Of a stretch of DNA of 64,000 nucleotides, positions 19,390-32,088 are shown piece after piece. Position 1 is the stretch's first letter; the number at the start of each line of letters is the position of its first letter. A program made the translations under genes and the position numbers. Source of the stretch: Zymoseptoria tritici IPO323 (taxonomy: Eukaryota > Ascomycota > Dothideomycetes > Mycosphaerellales > Mycosphaerellaceae); assembly GCF_000219625.1 (NCBI RefSeq), contig NC_018212.1, forward strand, positions 992,001-1,056,000, given 5' to 3'. The notes below the pieces were generated by a model. That model did no database searches. It was not told where the DNA came from and saw only the letters and a list, made by a program, of their open reading frames with translations.

Positions 19390-20001
19390 TCACATAAACA
19401 TCTTCGCAACTTGGAACAAGCTTCCCGCGCCTTCCATAAAGCCTCCACCACCAAGCCCTCCCAAGTCCCTCAAGTCTCCATATCCTTCGCTGCCGTAGTA
19501 TCCGCCTCCCATCTTCCTCGCCATGCCACCCATACCCAAAGCACCACCCAAGCCCATCGGAAGCCTGAACCCAAACTGCTTCAAGATCCCTCCGATCGCA
19601 CCACCAGCACTGAGCATTGGCACAACGACCGCAAAGAACGCCTTGACCGGATGTCTCCTCGCATAAGCCCACAAATCCTTGATCATCCGCTGCAGTTTGT
19701 GAAGTAAGGACTTGATGTATCCATCTCGCGGCCGCCTCTTGTAGTATGACGAACCGCTGCTGCTCGAGCCGAATATACCACGCGAACTGCCTCCTCCTCC
19801 GAGATTGCCGAAGAAGCTCGCACCAGATGCTGAGCGTGTGTTTCTGCCGCTATTACTTGCGGCGGGTCGTACGAATGCGCCATTGGGTTTTGTGCTTCGA
19901 GCACTTCGTGTACTGCGTGCGGGTGAGACACCTCGACTGCCGCCGCCGTGGTACGAGTTCGAGCGTGGTGTCAGGTAGTCGTCGGATTCGAAGAGACCCA
20001 T
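19390..20001 (-). CDS. Gly/Ser-rich predicted membrane protein, unknown
   Basis: Single exon, 203 aa, not recognised. The first half is Ser/Arg/Gly-rich and disordered (SPARSTRSARS, GGGGSSRGIFGSSSSGSS). A basic amphipathic stretch (YIKSLLHKLQRMIKDLWAYARRHP) leads into one hydrophobic helix (VKAFFAVVVPMLSAGGAIGGIL). The remaining Gly/Met-rich region (GLGGALGMGGMARKMGGG) ends with a short FMEG...LFQVAKMFM tail. The layout suggests a small organelle or ER membrane protein with a cytosolic disordered head, but no function can be read from it. The ATG at 20001 is the first in frame. Confidence 0.65.
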   Translation of the reverse strand: MGLFESDDYLTPRSNSYHGGGSRGVSPARSTRSARSTKPNGAFVRPAASNSGRNTRSASGASFFGNLGGGGSSRGIFGSSSSGSSYYKRRPRDGYIKSLLHKLQRMIKDLWAYARRHPVKAFFAVVVPMLSAGGAIGGILKQFGFRLPMGLGGALGMGGMARKMGGGYYGSEGYGDLRDLGGLGGGGFMEGAGSLFQVAKMFM

Positions 20002-21282
20002 GGCGGGTAATGCGCTATGCGCTGGCGTGAGTGTAGGAAGGGTTCAAGGATCGGTTCGATAGGCCAATGAAGCAAGGCAAGAATGTCTCAAACTGATGTA
20101 ATTGCTCAATGCATGAACTTTCGTTTGATATTCAAGACTGGGTTCCCTTGATCATTTGCGAACGTCTTTGACAGGATCGTAAAGAGCTCAGGTTGTGGAG
20201 GCAGGCCAACCTCACCGCTGGTGGCTGGCACCGAATGGCGCGCCGTTGCAGGGTCTAAAGTCTATTGTTGCCAAGCCTCACGCGTCGCCGGGAGATGTTG
20301 TCAACTTCACCTCTTGTGATCGTGAGAGTGAAAGAGACATTCTGACCATTTTCGACCCATAATGCTTGCTGTTCTGTTTCCCACATGCTCTGAGCGGACA
20401 TGAAGATGAGTACGTCGGGACGATCTAGCGGCCTGTACAGGTTCGGACTAGACGTGGAGTGCGTTCTGCAGTTGGTGTCGCTGCATCTACGCAGGACGAG
20501 GCCTTGTATGGCTCAAGTTGGACTATGGAGCATGGACTACTAGTCAACGCACCTCTACCTCGAGGCCTCTCGGCGCAAAAGTCTGCGATTCTCACGGTTA
20601 TCGGGGTATCAAAGGCCATGAACATTGAACAACCCTGAGGACCATCTCGAAGACTCGCAGAGCCCCCATTGTGAAACGCGCGCGCTGACGCACAAGATTG
20701 GACTGTCTCTGAGGAATTTGGTGGAGAATGTGTCACAATTGACAATCTGCCCGTGAGAATTGGTGGACCGACAGTTCCATGGCTAATGAAGCCGACCATT
20801 GGGCTACAGCTGATTGCGAGCCATGAGAGAAACACAGTGGAAATCAAAATCATCGTCGATCGCCACCATGGGTGTCTCTTTGGCCTCAGGTACGTGCCCT
20901 CATTTGCTGCATTTCGCGGGAGCGTGCGGGAACCCGCACAAGCAAACGCAGCATGTCTCAAAACATTGAAAGACACCTCTACCACCTTCCAAGGCATCTA
21001 TATCTAGTGATTGAGCCACTGGTTTCGAGACTCATTTCATGTTTGCATTTCCACGCATACCATCGCTTTCGTCACAGAGATGCCAGCACACACATCACAT
21101 TTCATTCACTTGCAGACCAGCGCCTAAAGCTTAGTGGACATCCCTGCATACCCTGCAGCTTCGAAACAAACGCTCGCGTCCCCACGTTGGCAAATTCGGC
21201 TCCACGACTGACTCCAAACTTTCACAACAACACGCACCTCATCCGATTTGCAGCACCGAAGACGACAACACGACCCTTCGCC
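20002..21282. other. Long upstream region of the giant DUF3638 gene
   Basis: 1.28 kb with no strong gene. The frame of the giant protein is open back to about 20872, but coding character starts only at 21283. A 142-codon minus-strand frame (20853-20425) opens with a hydrophobic stretch (ILISTVFLSWLAISC), but otherwise has a composition like non-coding DNA. I keep it only as a weak possibility. Confidence 0.4.
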
Positions 21283-24200
21283 ATGATGGCGACCTTGTCT
21301 CGCGCAAGTCTGGACGACGTTATCAATCACGTCTTCCTCCCGCCGAAATTACCACAATCAGCAGAGTCAATTCCGGCTGACTCTGACTTGCACCTGCTCA
21401 AAGTAACCTCTGCAGCGCTTAGAGAACTGGCACTTCGTCTACCCACGGTCGCTCACGGCATCGCGCTCGACAGACTCGCTAGCACTTTCGACTCATCTTC
21501 CAGCGCATACGGCGGTCCCGACGTCATCAGCGCATCTTCTCTGTTTTCAACACTGAAAAAGCTGGCTGAGTGCGCATCTGGCGGCCTTATCATACACGTC
21601 CACGCGCAGAATGCCGCCGTCACCATCACCAAGACTGGCGATGCCGCCTTGTTCGAGGCTTTCGAGCTGTCTGCAACAAACGAGAATGTCATGTCGACGG
21701 CAGGCCGCCTCGTTCGCGCCTTTCCTGGCTGCGCAGTTTCAGTCAAGACCGATGTCTTTCGAGATCCCGATTTTCAGATCACCCTCGCCAACACACTAGC
21801 CAAAATGAGCATTCAGCCTGTCCCTGGCATGCAACCTCAATCTCGGAAAGACGGAGAAAAGCATGACGAAGCGCGGGATACCACACACCCAGGCATTGTC
21901 ACCGAACTGCTCCTCGCTGGTTTTCTTCGCTCCGTTGGGACCGCAGCATCAGTGGTCCCCATCCTGAAGCACACTCGAGATGATGTGCTCTGGAAGAAAG
22001 CCGAGGGACCGTGGCGGCGATCACCGATATGGCTCCTAATTCGAGTCACCATGCAGCTGGCGCTCTCCCGAGACTTTCCAGACGGCAACTTGCTCTACAA
22101 GGAGTGCGTGGTCTACATCCACAACTTCATTCTGAAGCAAGCCATTTCTCAGTCACTGCACAGCAATATGCTGTACTGTATGAGCGCCAAGATCGTACGT
22201 CGATTGCAGAAATTGCCAAACCAACCTCCCGCCCTTATGCACGCAAGAGAAGAAATTCAGGACACCCTAAGCTCGTCTCACAACGCAATGCAACAACGCA
22301 TGAAGTCAGCCCAAGCCACGAAAGACTTGAATTTGTCAAAGCTGTCTTCGTTGAACTTCGCCCAAGATGTTGTGATGGCTCTACCGGAGATTGATGAGTA
22401 CATTCGCATGATGCAGTCACGGCCTTCAAGCAGCCGACCACCGTCCTTTGACCCACCTTCAAGGATCGTCAAATATGAGCCGACTGAGCTCCCTTCTCTT
22501 GCCAGTGCCGCTTTCGACGACTCGGATTATGGCATCTTCAATCTTCAAGGCTTCGAGCAATGGGTGGAGAAGTATTTGTCGACATGGATCAGCGCCGAAC
22601 TTTCTGTCGATGCAGATGGTAGTCAATGCTCGCGCCTCAAAGTATTGATGAAGCAGTACCACGATCATGCGAGTCGCCAGTACCGCGGTAATCCTGAGGG
22701 ATCTTCAATCATGCTCCTGACTATGGTGGAGCTCTGGGCTGCTTGCGACATGGCGGCGACTGCGTGCTGCAAACTACTCCGCCGCTACAGCACATCCGCA
22801 CCGCACAAGATCTTGCACAACCTCCTTCTACCACGCAAGAGTCACATGAATCGGCTGCGTGATGTAGAGACCTACATGATCTCGCGTTCCGAGCCTACGC
22901 TGATCCCGATAACTACGCTGTTCAGCTGTAGTCGTGCAGACAGCTTCGCCGCACAATACTACGATTCATCGCCCGAGCACAAGAAGACCTTGGCGGCAAT
23001 CGAGGCTAAGGCAGCACGAGAGCGCAAAGAGAAGCTTGCCGAGCTCGAACGCCAGAAACAAGAATACAGACGCCTGATGGATCTGCACGAGTCAGTGGCA
23101 GGATGCGAGTATGTCGAAGAGTGTGTTGACCGTCTCAATGACGATTGGAAGACTGTGCATAAACCCGGCTGCCAGAAGTGTAGCTACAGCGCCAGTGCCA
23201 AAGCGTTGAAAATCAAGGTGCACGAGTGGCCACTTCCAAGCGACACAACCAAGGCGAAGGCGGTCGTATTCGAGCTGCAGCTCCCTGAGTGGTTCGCTCA
23301 TTGGCGCGACGCTCTCATGTACCTCCTGATGGATGTTTTCAAGGGCGATTACGTGGCCGACGGTCCGCGTACGTCTTATGCATTGGCTCAGCACAAGCAA
23401 TTGTCGGGGTACTACGTGCACGGCTTCTCTCGACGGATGGATCTGCTTTCGGAGAACAAGCCGTACGTTGTCACCCATTACGGCACCAAGGATGTCGGCA
23501 AGACCAACAAGACCGAGGTTTGTGGCCCCAACGGGTGTGATTATCGGTACTTCGATACCGCTCTTGACCGCTTCTTCACTCCCTGTGATTTCCGCGGCAA
23601 GACTGAGAGCATGTGTACATACCAGCTTCCAGGCCATATGGCGGCGGCCCAGAAGTACATGTTCCGACCTGCCGCATCGCCTTCCGGGCCAGATGCCAAT
23701 GTCATACTTGCAAGCCTCCATGAGTGCCCTCAATCCATGACGGTGGAGGAATACAGAGATCTGTGCACCCTTCCGCTGGGCCACCCGATCCAATGGCAGA
23801 ACATGCTCGAGCAGATTGGCATGGCCACAGTCGATTTTCGGAAACCGGAGACCCTGCTCGTGCTCTTCCAGTGCATTTACCAGTCTGGCCCTCCTTCTGG
23901 CGGTGATCTTCGTGAATCACACGAAGTGTTGAGCGATATCACATTTGCAGCTGCCCTGGTGCAGAACCTTGAGAGTACGCTTGAGAGAATCAAAGAGAAC
24001 TGGGAATCCTCCCACGCGTTGTGCGTTTTCACCGCGATGGCCAGTCGTGTCTTATCTGCGAGCGACTGCCCGAAGATCCAGAAGTCCTGCGTGGAATTCC
24101 TTCACAAAGCTCGCGTGGTCAGTTTCGGCTGGCTTCACATACTTCGCCATAAAGCCCAGCAGGCCATTGACCAGGTGGACCGAACTCTCTTCGTTGCAAA

Positions 24201-27200
24201 GGCCACGCAAGTTGCTCTCATCTGTGGCATCACGTTCGATATTGACCCTTCATATTTGGTCATCGTCATGGAAGCAAATTCAAATGCATCTATCCTTTGG
24301 CAGTGCTCAATGGCATTTCGAGAGGGCAGAAACACAGCGCCAAGCAAATTGGACAGCCTTCTGACGCTTCGATTTCAGAGCGTCCTGCATAGATGTCATT
24401 CCATGACTTCGCCACCCGGTCGTGCCGGGCTGGACGATGCAGTCTCAGGATCGTGGTCCGCCTATACACCGTGTGAGCCATGGCACCGCCTTGGCAACGG
24501 TGCCGAGTACTGGATGAGCACGATCACGACGGGTGGTGGCACCGGCGCAGAGATGAAAGTTCACTTCAACACTCTCACCGGTGAACTGCTGGTGGATGGC
24601 GTCCCCGTCGGAGGTGCTCCAAGGGACTATGAGAATAAGGCGCTGTTCAAGACTCTCTTCGGCCACGCTGCCATCGAAGTCATGCCCACCACTCTCTCCG
24701 GGATGCAATACTCGGTCAAGAAGGCTGTCGAGGGAAGCAACATCTTCCTGGGCCTGGGGCATGACCCTCACTCGCAGGGCAAGGACCTCTTGGTACAGGC
24801 ACATGTAGATGGCAAGGTGTTTGAGACCATTCCTTCGAGACTCTTCCGCGGCAAGTTTCCCCGATCTTTCACGGATGGCTTTGTTCACTGGTACGACACC
24901 TCATCTGGAACCATTCACTTCCGCCCAATCGAGCAGGCTCTAATGTCTGTGTCGTCTGCGATTTGGACATTGGCAGATACCAACGGGAAGTGGCGATTGG
25001 GCAAGAACGGAACTACTCTGATCGCTATGAGCAGCGCTACCTCGAAATCCATGGGCGTCGTCTTCGCCTCTTTGACAGTTCTGGACCGGATACATTGCTT
25101 GCTTGACTCGGCTGGTACAGAATTGAGGGTTGAGCTCCACCTGCCGAGCGTCAAACTCGGATTCAGCATTGCCCGAGGCACGACAACGTTACGGTCAAGA
25201 GAATACCGTGGCATGCTTGTCGACGAGAGCCAGTCTGTGGGCACGTTCCTTGGTCTGGAGAACAAGCTGATGCTCAAACATTTCAAGACTGGCAGCCGTT
25301 CGGTCATCGTGCCGCAAGGCACTGTGTTGTATGACAAGGCGGGTCAGCATGTGCGTGTACGTGTTGATCCCGAGTCAACAGTCAAGGTGCATTTGCTGGT
25401 TGTGGACAAGAGTCTTGGACGTTTAATTGACAACGGAAGTCTTGACTGCAGACTGTATGTTGCATATCTCCATGCACTCACTTCATACTGCCTACCGGAC
25501 TTCCTCACGCACAAGACTGGCACAGAGCAGGCGATCACCATCCTCCAGTCAGCCGCTGTGCGATCATTTGATCAGCTGACACAAGCGCAAGTCGATCTGC
25601 TTACGCTGATCTCTAAGCTCTCTCCTGGACGCGAATACTATCCTCCTCACAAGCGATCTATGCAGACTTTGGACTGGGATGCCAACATCGGGTTCCTTTC
25701 GCAACACCCAGCTCTACAAGAGGCAGTGCAGACCATCTTCGCACAATGGGACCGATTGAAGATCTTCTTTCCCGAATCCAGCGTGCAGGTTCCGAGACCA
25801 CCGAAGATCAACGTCCAGCTGCTGCACCGCGATCGTATTCGCACGGCTACTTTTCGAGTGTCAATGTTCGGTGCCGAGTACCATACCACTGTGGAGGATG
25901 CAATGTACTCGGGTCGAGACCAGGATCAAGAGTCTCAGCGAGCGAGCGATGCTTTCATCATGGCGAAGCGAGTCGGATCCGGATCAGACACGCTCCACTG
26001 GGAGTCGACAACGGCGAGCGGACTGTGGGCAACGTTCCAAAAGCAGAACTACATCTTCGGCCCCGAGCATGCAGTGGCGTGGAGTGAGCTTCGTTACGAT
26101 GCAGATTGGACCGAGGATAACGAAACTTGGATCTGCCAAAACTTCACCGCGCTGCACAAAGTGCTCAGTGACCAGGCTGCGTGCCGCCCTCATACCTTCG
26201 ATCTTGTCATGTGGCTTTCTACCATGGCCTGGTCAGATTTAGAACGCCCTTTACTCCAACTTGTGGGGCTTTTGTTGACACAGGGCAGCAACATTCCGCT
26301 GACAATCGGTCCCGATAGTTCCGGCACGTTACAGCCAGTGCGTGGGAACATGTTGGATGACTACGAGCTTCGCAGAGAGGTCAACGCCAACAAGCGGGCG
26401 TTACACGAATGTCCTGAATTCCAGATCGCTAGAGCCGCGAACCAGACAAAGACTGCCCACACCAACCAACGCCGGCAGAAATACGATTCGAACATCAGCA
26501 AGAACGCTAGCCGATTTGTCGACGCTATTCAAATGCAGTGGAGATGCGAGATACCATCGGCTCCTGACATTGCGGACGTGTCTACGTACTTCAATGTTGC
26601 TGCTGCCATGGTCTCCATCAAAGCCAAGTTCAAGACCTGGTACCATAACTACATCTTTTCCCAGTATCTTCAGAAGCTGGAAGATGTCATTTCTGGATTG
26701 AGCAAGAACACGATTGTTGTACCTGGCAAGGTGGCAATGATGCAAGCTGCGCAGACAGTCGCCCGCAAAGGTTACATCTCGACTCATGATCTATTCTCCC
26801 GATTCTCACCTCTGATGGCTCAGGGCCGCCCAGTTCTACGTTCCTCCGACCAGACGACGACCAGAGACCTGGAATCCGCAACTTTCAATAGACTCGAAGC
26901 TCTGCTTCAGCAGCTCGAAGCATCAACGAATGGTTCCAAGTACGAGACCGAGTACGTCAAGGACTTGCGGAGCAGCAAGACGTGTCTGGAGACTGTTGGA
27001 GATGGCCTCTTACAGTTTCATGTCACATTGCCAATGCTCAGCGAGTATCACGAGCTTTGCAAGGCTTATGCCAGCTCCCTGTACGAGGACCTTTCAGCTG
27101 CTGTAACGCTGGTAGCCGGGCATACAGGGGCGAACATCTTTCAACATTGGCCGCGAGTCTGCCCAATGCTGTTTCTTGAGCAGTTGAATCACCTGCATTG

Positions 27201-30200
27201 GCAGAACCTGCCCCAACCGTGGAAGTCCTGCATTGTGAAGTACGCGTGCTCGCTCGGCTCTCTCCAGCATGCGGAAAGAATGCTTGCGGTCGCCGACTCT
27301 GCTGTCGACCTGGCGAGAGAACTTCAGAACCCTGGTCACCAGAACTGGCGGCCTCAAGACCACCCCGATTCACTGCTGATGGAAGTGGAGAGCGGCATCC
27401 TTATCCGAGACGTTCAGGAGCAGATCGCTGGCGAAATGAGAAGTCCGCCAGATGGTCGAAACTCTGTCATGCAGCTCAACATGGGCGAAGGAAAGTCATC
27501 CGTCATTGTGCCTATGGTGGCCGCAGCGCTCGCAGACGGCTCTCAACTCGTGAGAGTCATTGTCGCCAAGCCGCAGTCAAAGCAAATGGCGGAGATGTTG
27601 AAGGCAAAGCTAGGCGGCCTTCTTGGTCGTCGCGTGTACTACCTGTCCGTCTCACGCTCTCTGAAGCTGGACTTACCCGCCGCTCAAGCTGCGGACGCTC
27701 TGGCTCGTGAATGCATGGTTCAGGGAGGTGTGCTTTTGGTTCAACCGGAGCATCTGCTTTCATTCAAGTTGATGGCTCCAGAGTGCTACATCACTGGCAA
27801 GGGCGATGGTTCCGTTGGCGAGTCGCTCATGCAGACCCAGGACTTCTTCCATTCCTGCTCTCGGGATATTGTCGACGAAAGCGATGAGAACTTTAGCGTC
27901 AAGTTCGAGCTCATCTATACCATGGGTGTTCAAGGTCCTATTGAGATGGCACCGGAGCGCTGGGACCTCCTACAACAAGTCTTGCAGCTGACGCGAAAGC
28001 TCGCGCCACAAGTTCTGGCACAGCATCCCCACTCGGTCGAACTTGATAGCCATGCCGTTGGCAGCTTTCCACGTTTGCGCATCTTGAGCACTGAGGCCGC
28101 TGATCTTTTAATTCAGCTCATCGCAGGACACATCTGCTCCTCTGGACTGCCCAGTCTTGCCATTATCGCCAGACAGCCCGGGTCGGTTCGTAGCGCTGTG
28201 CTCACGTACTTGACCAAGCTTGAGCTTGACAAGACAGAGGTGGATGCTGTCCACGCCGCCAGCAATGGAGGTTTCTTGACGGACTCCACTAAGTCCACAT
28301 TGCTACTCTTGAGAGGGCTACTTGCCTGTGGCGTGCTCCGCTTCGTGTTCAGTCAGAAGCGCTGGAGAGTCAACTACGGCAACGCAAGCAGGGTCCCAGC
28401 AACGAAGCTATCAGTTCCGTATCGGGCAAAGGATAGCCCCAGCACTAGAGCCGAGTTCAGCCATCCAGACGTTGTTATAGCTCTCACGTCGCTATGTCAC
28501 TACTACCAAGGCCTGTGCGACGACGATCTCTTCACTGCGCTCGGTCACCTGACCAAGTCTGATCAGGCTGGGTCTGAGTTTCGGGCGTGGGTCGAGGATG
28601 CACCCGATCTCCCCCTTGCCTTCCGCCAGATCGAAGGCATCAATCTCAAGGACCGTCCTCAGTGTATAATTGAGGTCTTCCCACATCTACGATATGCCAA
28701 GAATGTGGTCGATTACTTCCTTGGACATGTCGTCTTTCCCAAGGAGATGAAGGAATTTCCACAAAAGCTCTCCGCCTCCGGCTGGGACATAGGAGTCGCC
28801 AAGGATAGGCCTACAACGGGATTCAGCGGCACCAATGACTCCCGCGCCCTGCTACCGTTAGATGTCCACCATCTCGATCTCCAGAGTCAAAAGCACACGA
28901 ACGCGCTTGTGCTGGATCATCTCCTCCAGCCTGCCAATTCAGTGAGCATCATGCCACACATCGGGAGCACGATCTCGAACGATGTTGATCGCATTCTCGA
29001 CACAGTGATGAGCCTCAAGCCGATGCCCGAAGTCATACTTGATGTCGGGGCACAGATCTTGGACGGCAACCGAAGCGTTGCTCGCGCGTGGTTGCAATTG
29101 TTTGGTCAAGAGAAGGATGCTGCAGTGTACTGTAACGACGAGGATGAGCTGACCGTTGTCGACCGTCAAGGTGTAACCGAGGCGCTCCAGACATCTCCTT
29201 TTGCCTCTCGACTGGATCGTGCTATTATCTTCCTCGACGAAGCCCACACTCGCGGTATCGATCTCAAGCTGCCAAAGACCTATCGCGCGGCAGTCACACT
29301 GGGCGCAGGCCTGACGAAAGACAGACTGGTCCAAGCGTGCATGAGGCTGAGGCAGCTTGGAAAAGGTCAGACTGTGGTATTTTTGGTTTCTGAAGAGATC
29401 AAGATCAAGATCATGGAGTGCACTTCCAAGCCCGCGACAACATCAATCACGGTCCCGGACGTCCTTCACTGGAGCATCGCCGAGCAGTACAACGAAGCTC
29501 GTCGTTCGATGCCACTTTGGGCGGTGCAAGGTCAGCGCTTCATCAAGCAGAGCAAGATCTGGAATGAGGCGGTCAAGGACGGAGCCACCGTTCTGAGCAA
29601 AGACGAGGCCGAGAAGTTCCTCGAGGAAGAAGCGCAGACGGTGCAAGACCGCTACGAGCCCCGTCTCGATCGCACCAACACAGTGCTCACTGAACTGGAC
29701 GCTGACGAAGACCTTCGCTCCCATGCCATTGCTCACCGCTGCAGAAAGTTTGACGAACTTCAGTACAATTCTAGCACACTGCAGGAAGAACAGGAGCGCG
29801 AACTTTCGCCAGAGATCGAACAGGAGCGGGAGATCCAGCGGCCACATCCCGCGGACCCAGCGCTACATGAAGTCCACGCCGACATCATCGCATTTGCCCG
29901 TAGTGGCAAATACTCGACCACGTCCAAGAAGTACATGCCGGCATTTCAAGCGCTGCGTGGGACAAGCGCTGCGATGGAGTTCGATATTGATCGTTTCGGG
30001 GGCAAGAAGGTCCTTGCGTCGGCAGACTTTGCTCGAACAGTGAAGCAGCCTTCGCAGAAGAAGTCGCTCGCCTCTGATGCGTACCAGCGCCCGGTTCAGT
30101 GGATAGTGTCGAGGCATGCTTCAGGCACCATTGACATGTTACTGATCATCAGTCCTGTCGAGGTAAGTGACCCATCACTGAAGGCGCATACCCCCGTTGT

Positions 30201-30899
30201 CGCGTTCAGACTACGCACTCCGAGCCACTGAAATGCAGATCGAGTAGTGCAGTTTGAGCGGGACCACGGAGACAGAATATGTCTCCGCTTTCCCGCTCGA
30301 GCTGCATGCTCCAGGCTACTGAAGTGCAGCTCGTGCAGTGCAGTCCGAGCGAGAGCACGGACATAAAGCCCGTCCCTTATCCCATTAATTTTGAGACATT
30401 TGCTGACCACCATCCTTTGCAGGCTTGTGCCGTCCTTGATCACGTGAAGAACTCGAAGTGCACGGCGCTCCACTTGTACAAGCCGCGATGCAACATGGCA
30501 TACGACCCACAAGACGCTCTGGACTTCTACACGACGCCCAGCCAGGTCACACCTTTGGCTCTACCTCGTCAACTGGCAGTTCGGCTGAATTTGTTCGCCG
30601 GTCAGCTGTACCTCAGCTCGTACGATGACTATTTGGCAACATGCGATTTCCTGGGACTTTCAGCAGAGGCGGCTCAGGACGGATGGGAGATTGCTGGAGA
30701 TGGATTCATCTTGAAGGATGGGGAGGGTCGACGAGGAGGGAGTTCGGGACTGAGCAAGAGCCCGGTGGAATTCATGAAGGTTCTCATGTCGAAGATTCGG
30801 CGGAATGGAGAGGGCATCTCGAAGACTCACATGGGTCGTATTCTGGACGGCCAGTTGCTGACACGTGAGGACTTTGAGGGCGAGGACACGGACGTTTGA
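21283..30899 (+). CDS. Giant DUF3638/DUF3645 (DUF6606) P-loop protein, 3118 aa
   Basis: Two exons: 21283-30162 and 30423-30899. The start chosen is the first ATG of ATGATGGCGACC, where family-like sequence begins. The N-terminal 1800 residues are helical and repetitive in plan, with a coiled-coil Lys/Glu-rich stretch near 570-600. The family core has a Walker A-like GEGKSS (Lys2071) in MQLNMGEGKSSVIVPM, a Walker B-like DESDEN (Asp2198) and a second block with DEAHTRGIDLKLP (2652-2664) followed by RMRQLGKGQ-like sequence, so it resembles an SF2 helicase/translocase module. The small second exon encodes the last 159 residues. Such proteins are often labelled ubiquitinyl hydrolase by automatic annotation; I see no protease motif to support that. 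Function unknown. Confidence 0.88.
30163..30422 (+). other. Intron of the giant gene, containing an imperfect duplication
   Basis: 260 nt, far longer than the other coding introns in the window except one (131 nt). It has a good donor (GTAAGT) and acceptor (TTTGCAG). Inside, about 44 nt at 30228-30271 (ACTGAAATGCAGATCGAG...) are repeated imperfectly at 30319-30362 (ACTGAAGTGCAGCTCGTG...). Between the copies GGAGACAGAATATGTCTCC can form a stem. Confidence 0.75.
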
Positions 30900-31119
30900 G
30901 TCAACGGAATGGGACGATGGGGAGCATTGGAGGCGTAGATGACTGGGTTGCAGTTCATGCCACACCTGTTCACCAGTTTGTGGTACATATCTACGTATTG
31001 AGTCGTGCAATGCAATGCTCAATCACGCGGCTCCGTTGGTGTCTGCTTCGTTGCCTCTAAACTTCATTGATATCTTCTCATCTACCTTGCCTTTCTCTCT
31101 GCTGCGCGCCGTTTCGCTC

Positions 31120-32088
31120 TCACCTCAGCTTTCCTTCGCTCACCGCCATCGACCTTGTGTCCTCTCTTTGCAGGTGGTAAATTTTGGGAGGCGGGCGAGT
31201 GCGGGCAGGCTGGGTGGGCCCGGTGGTATCCCTCGCCACTCGCTCGCCCTGCCGCCCTTGCTCGGCTATGATATCCTTCATCTTGACGGGAGCAAAGGCG
31301 CTCGCATTGAGACCAGAAGATTGCTAGAGAGAGAGAGATGGGTCAGCACGAGTTGAAGTGAAGTGAAATAGAGGATGACATACTGCATTGAGCTTGCTGG
31401 CGAAAGTCGGCGGCGGATCGGCCTGCTCAACAAGTCTCTGTGCGGTCACAGGATTCTTATTCAGCTGCGGTTATTGCTGCTGCTCTGGCTGCAGGTTTGA
31501 CTGCGGTCCAGGAAGATCTCCCGGGTTAGCTTCCCAAGCCTTCATCGACAAGTACTCCTTCTGCCTCGTCGGGTTCAATTGAAAAAAATGTGGAGGGAGC
31601 GCAATGCTCACATTGCTTTGCGCTGGCGGAGGAGATTGTTGCTGTGGCTGTGAGAGATTTTGAAATTGCGGCTGCGGCTGCGGCTGCTGTTGAGCAGGAG
31701 GAGGGAGATTGTAGTTCTGCGCTTGTGGGTAGAGAGGAGCGACAGGGGAGGGAGATTGCGGATTGTTGTATTGACTCTGCTGTGGAGCAGGATTGTTGTG
31801 ACTCTGCGGTTGAGCAGGAGGGAGATTGGGTCCCATTGGGCCTCCGCGGTAAAACGGGAAGTCTGGCAGATTCAGGCCGGCGACGCCAAAGCCCATCGCT
31901 CTGCGAAATTGGTCAGTATCGAGGAGAAGAAAGTGTCAGCAGTGAGGCAAAGTCCAGACGTACCGAAAGGTGGCGAGAGATTGGAGGACAGGAAGGCCGG
32001 CGGCTCTGTGTCTCTTGATCATATCAAATTCTTCTTTCTCGGGGACTCGGAGATTGAGCTCAAGCGGAAATGCTCGTGGTGCACTCAT
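31120..32088 (-). CDS. Pro/Gln-rich protein of unknown function, frame interrupted by one TAA
   Basis: Exons 32088-31964, 31900-31384 and 31323-31120, with introns of 63 and 60 nt (GTACGT...TCGCAG; GTATGT...CTCTAG). The protein starts with a conserved-looking block (LELNLRVPEKEEFDMIKRHR, then LPVLQSLATFRAMGFG). It continues as a Pro/Gln/Asn-rich disordered region, then HFFQLNPTRQKEYLSMKAWE. Codon 185 is TAA (31473-31471). The frame then continues without a break through the second intron for 96 more codons (LNKNPVTAQRLVEQADPPP, FAPVKMKDIIAEQGRQGERV) to a TGA at 31122-31120. Either the product is 184 aa, or a 281-codon gene has suffered a CAA/CAG to TAA change, or the base is wrong. I do not recognise the family. 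Confidence 0.65.

Noticed and set aside
20425..20853. 142-codon minus-strand frame with hydrophobic start
   Set aside because: Composition resembles non-coding DNA, no family seen, and it sits in the upstream region of the giant gene. Mentioned only as a weak possibility.
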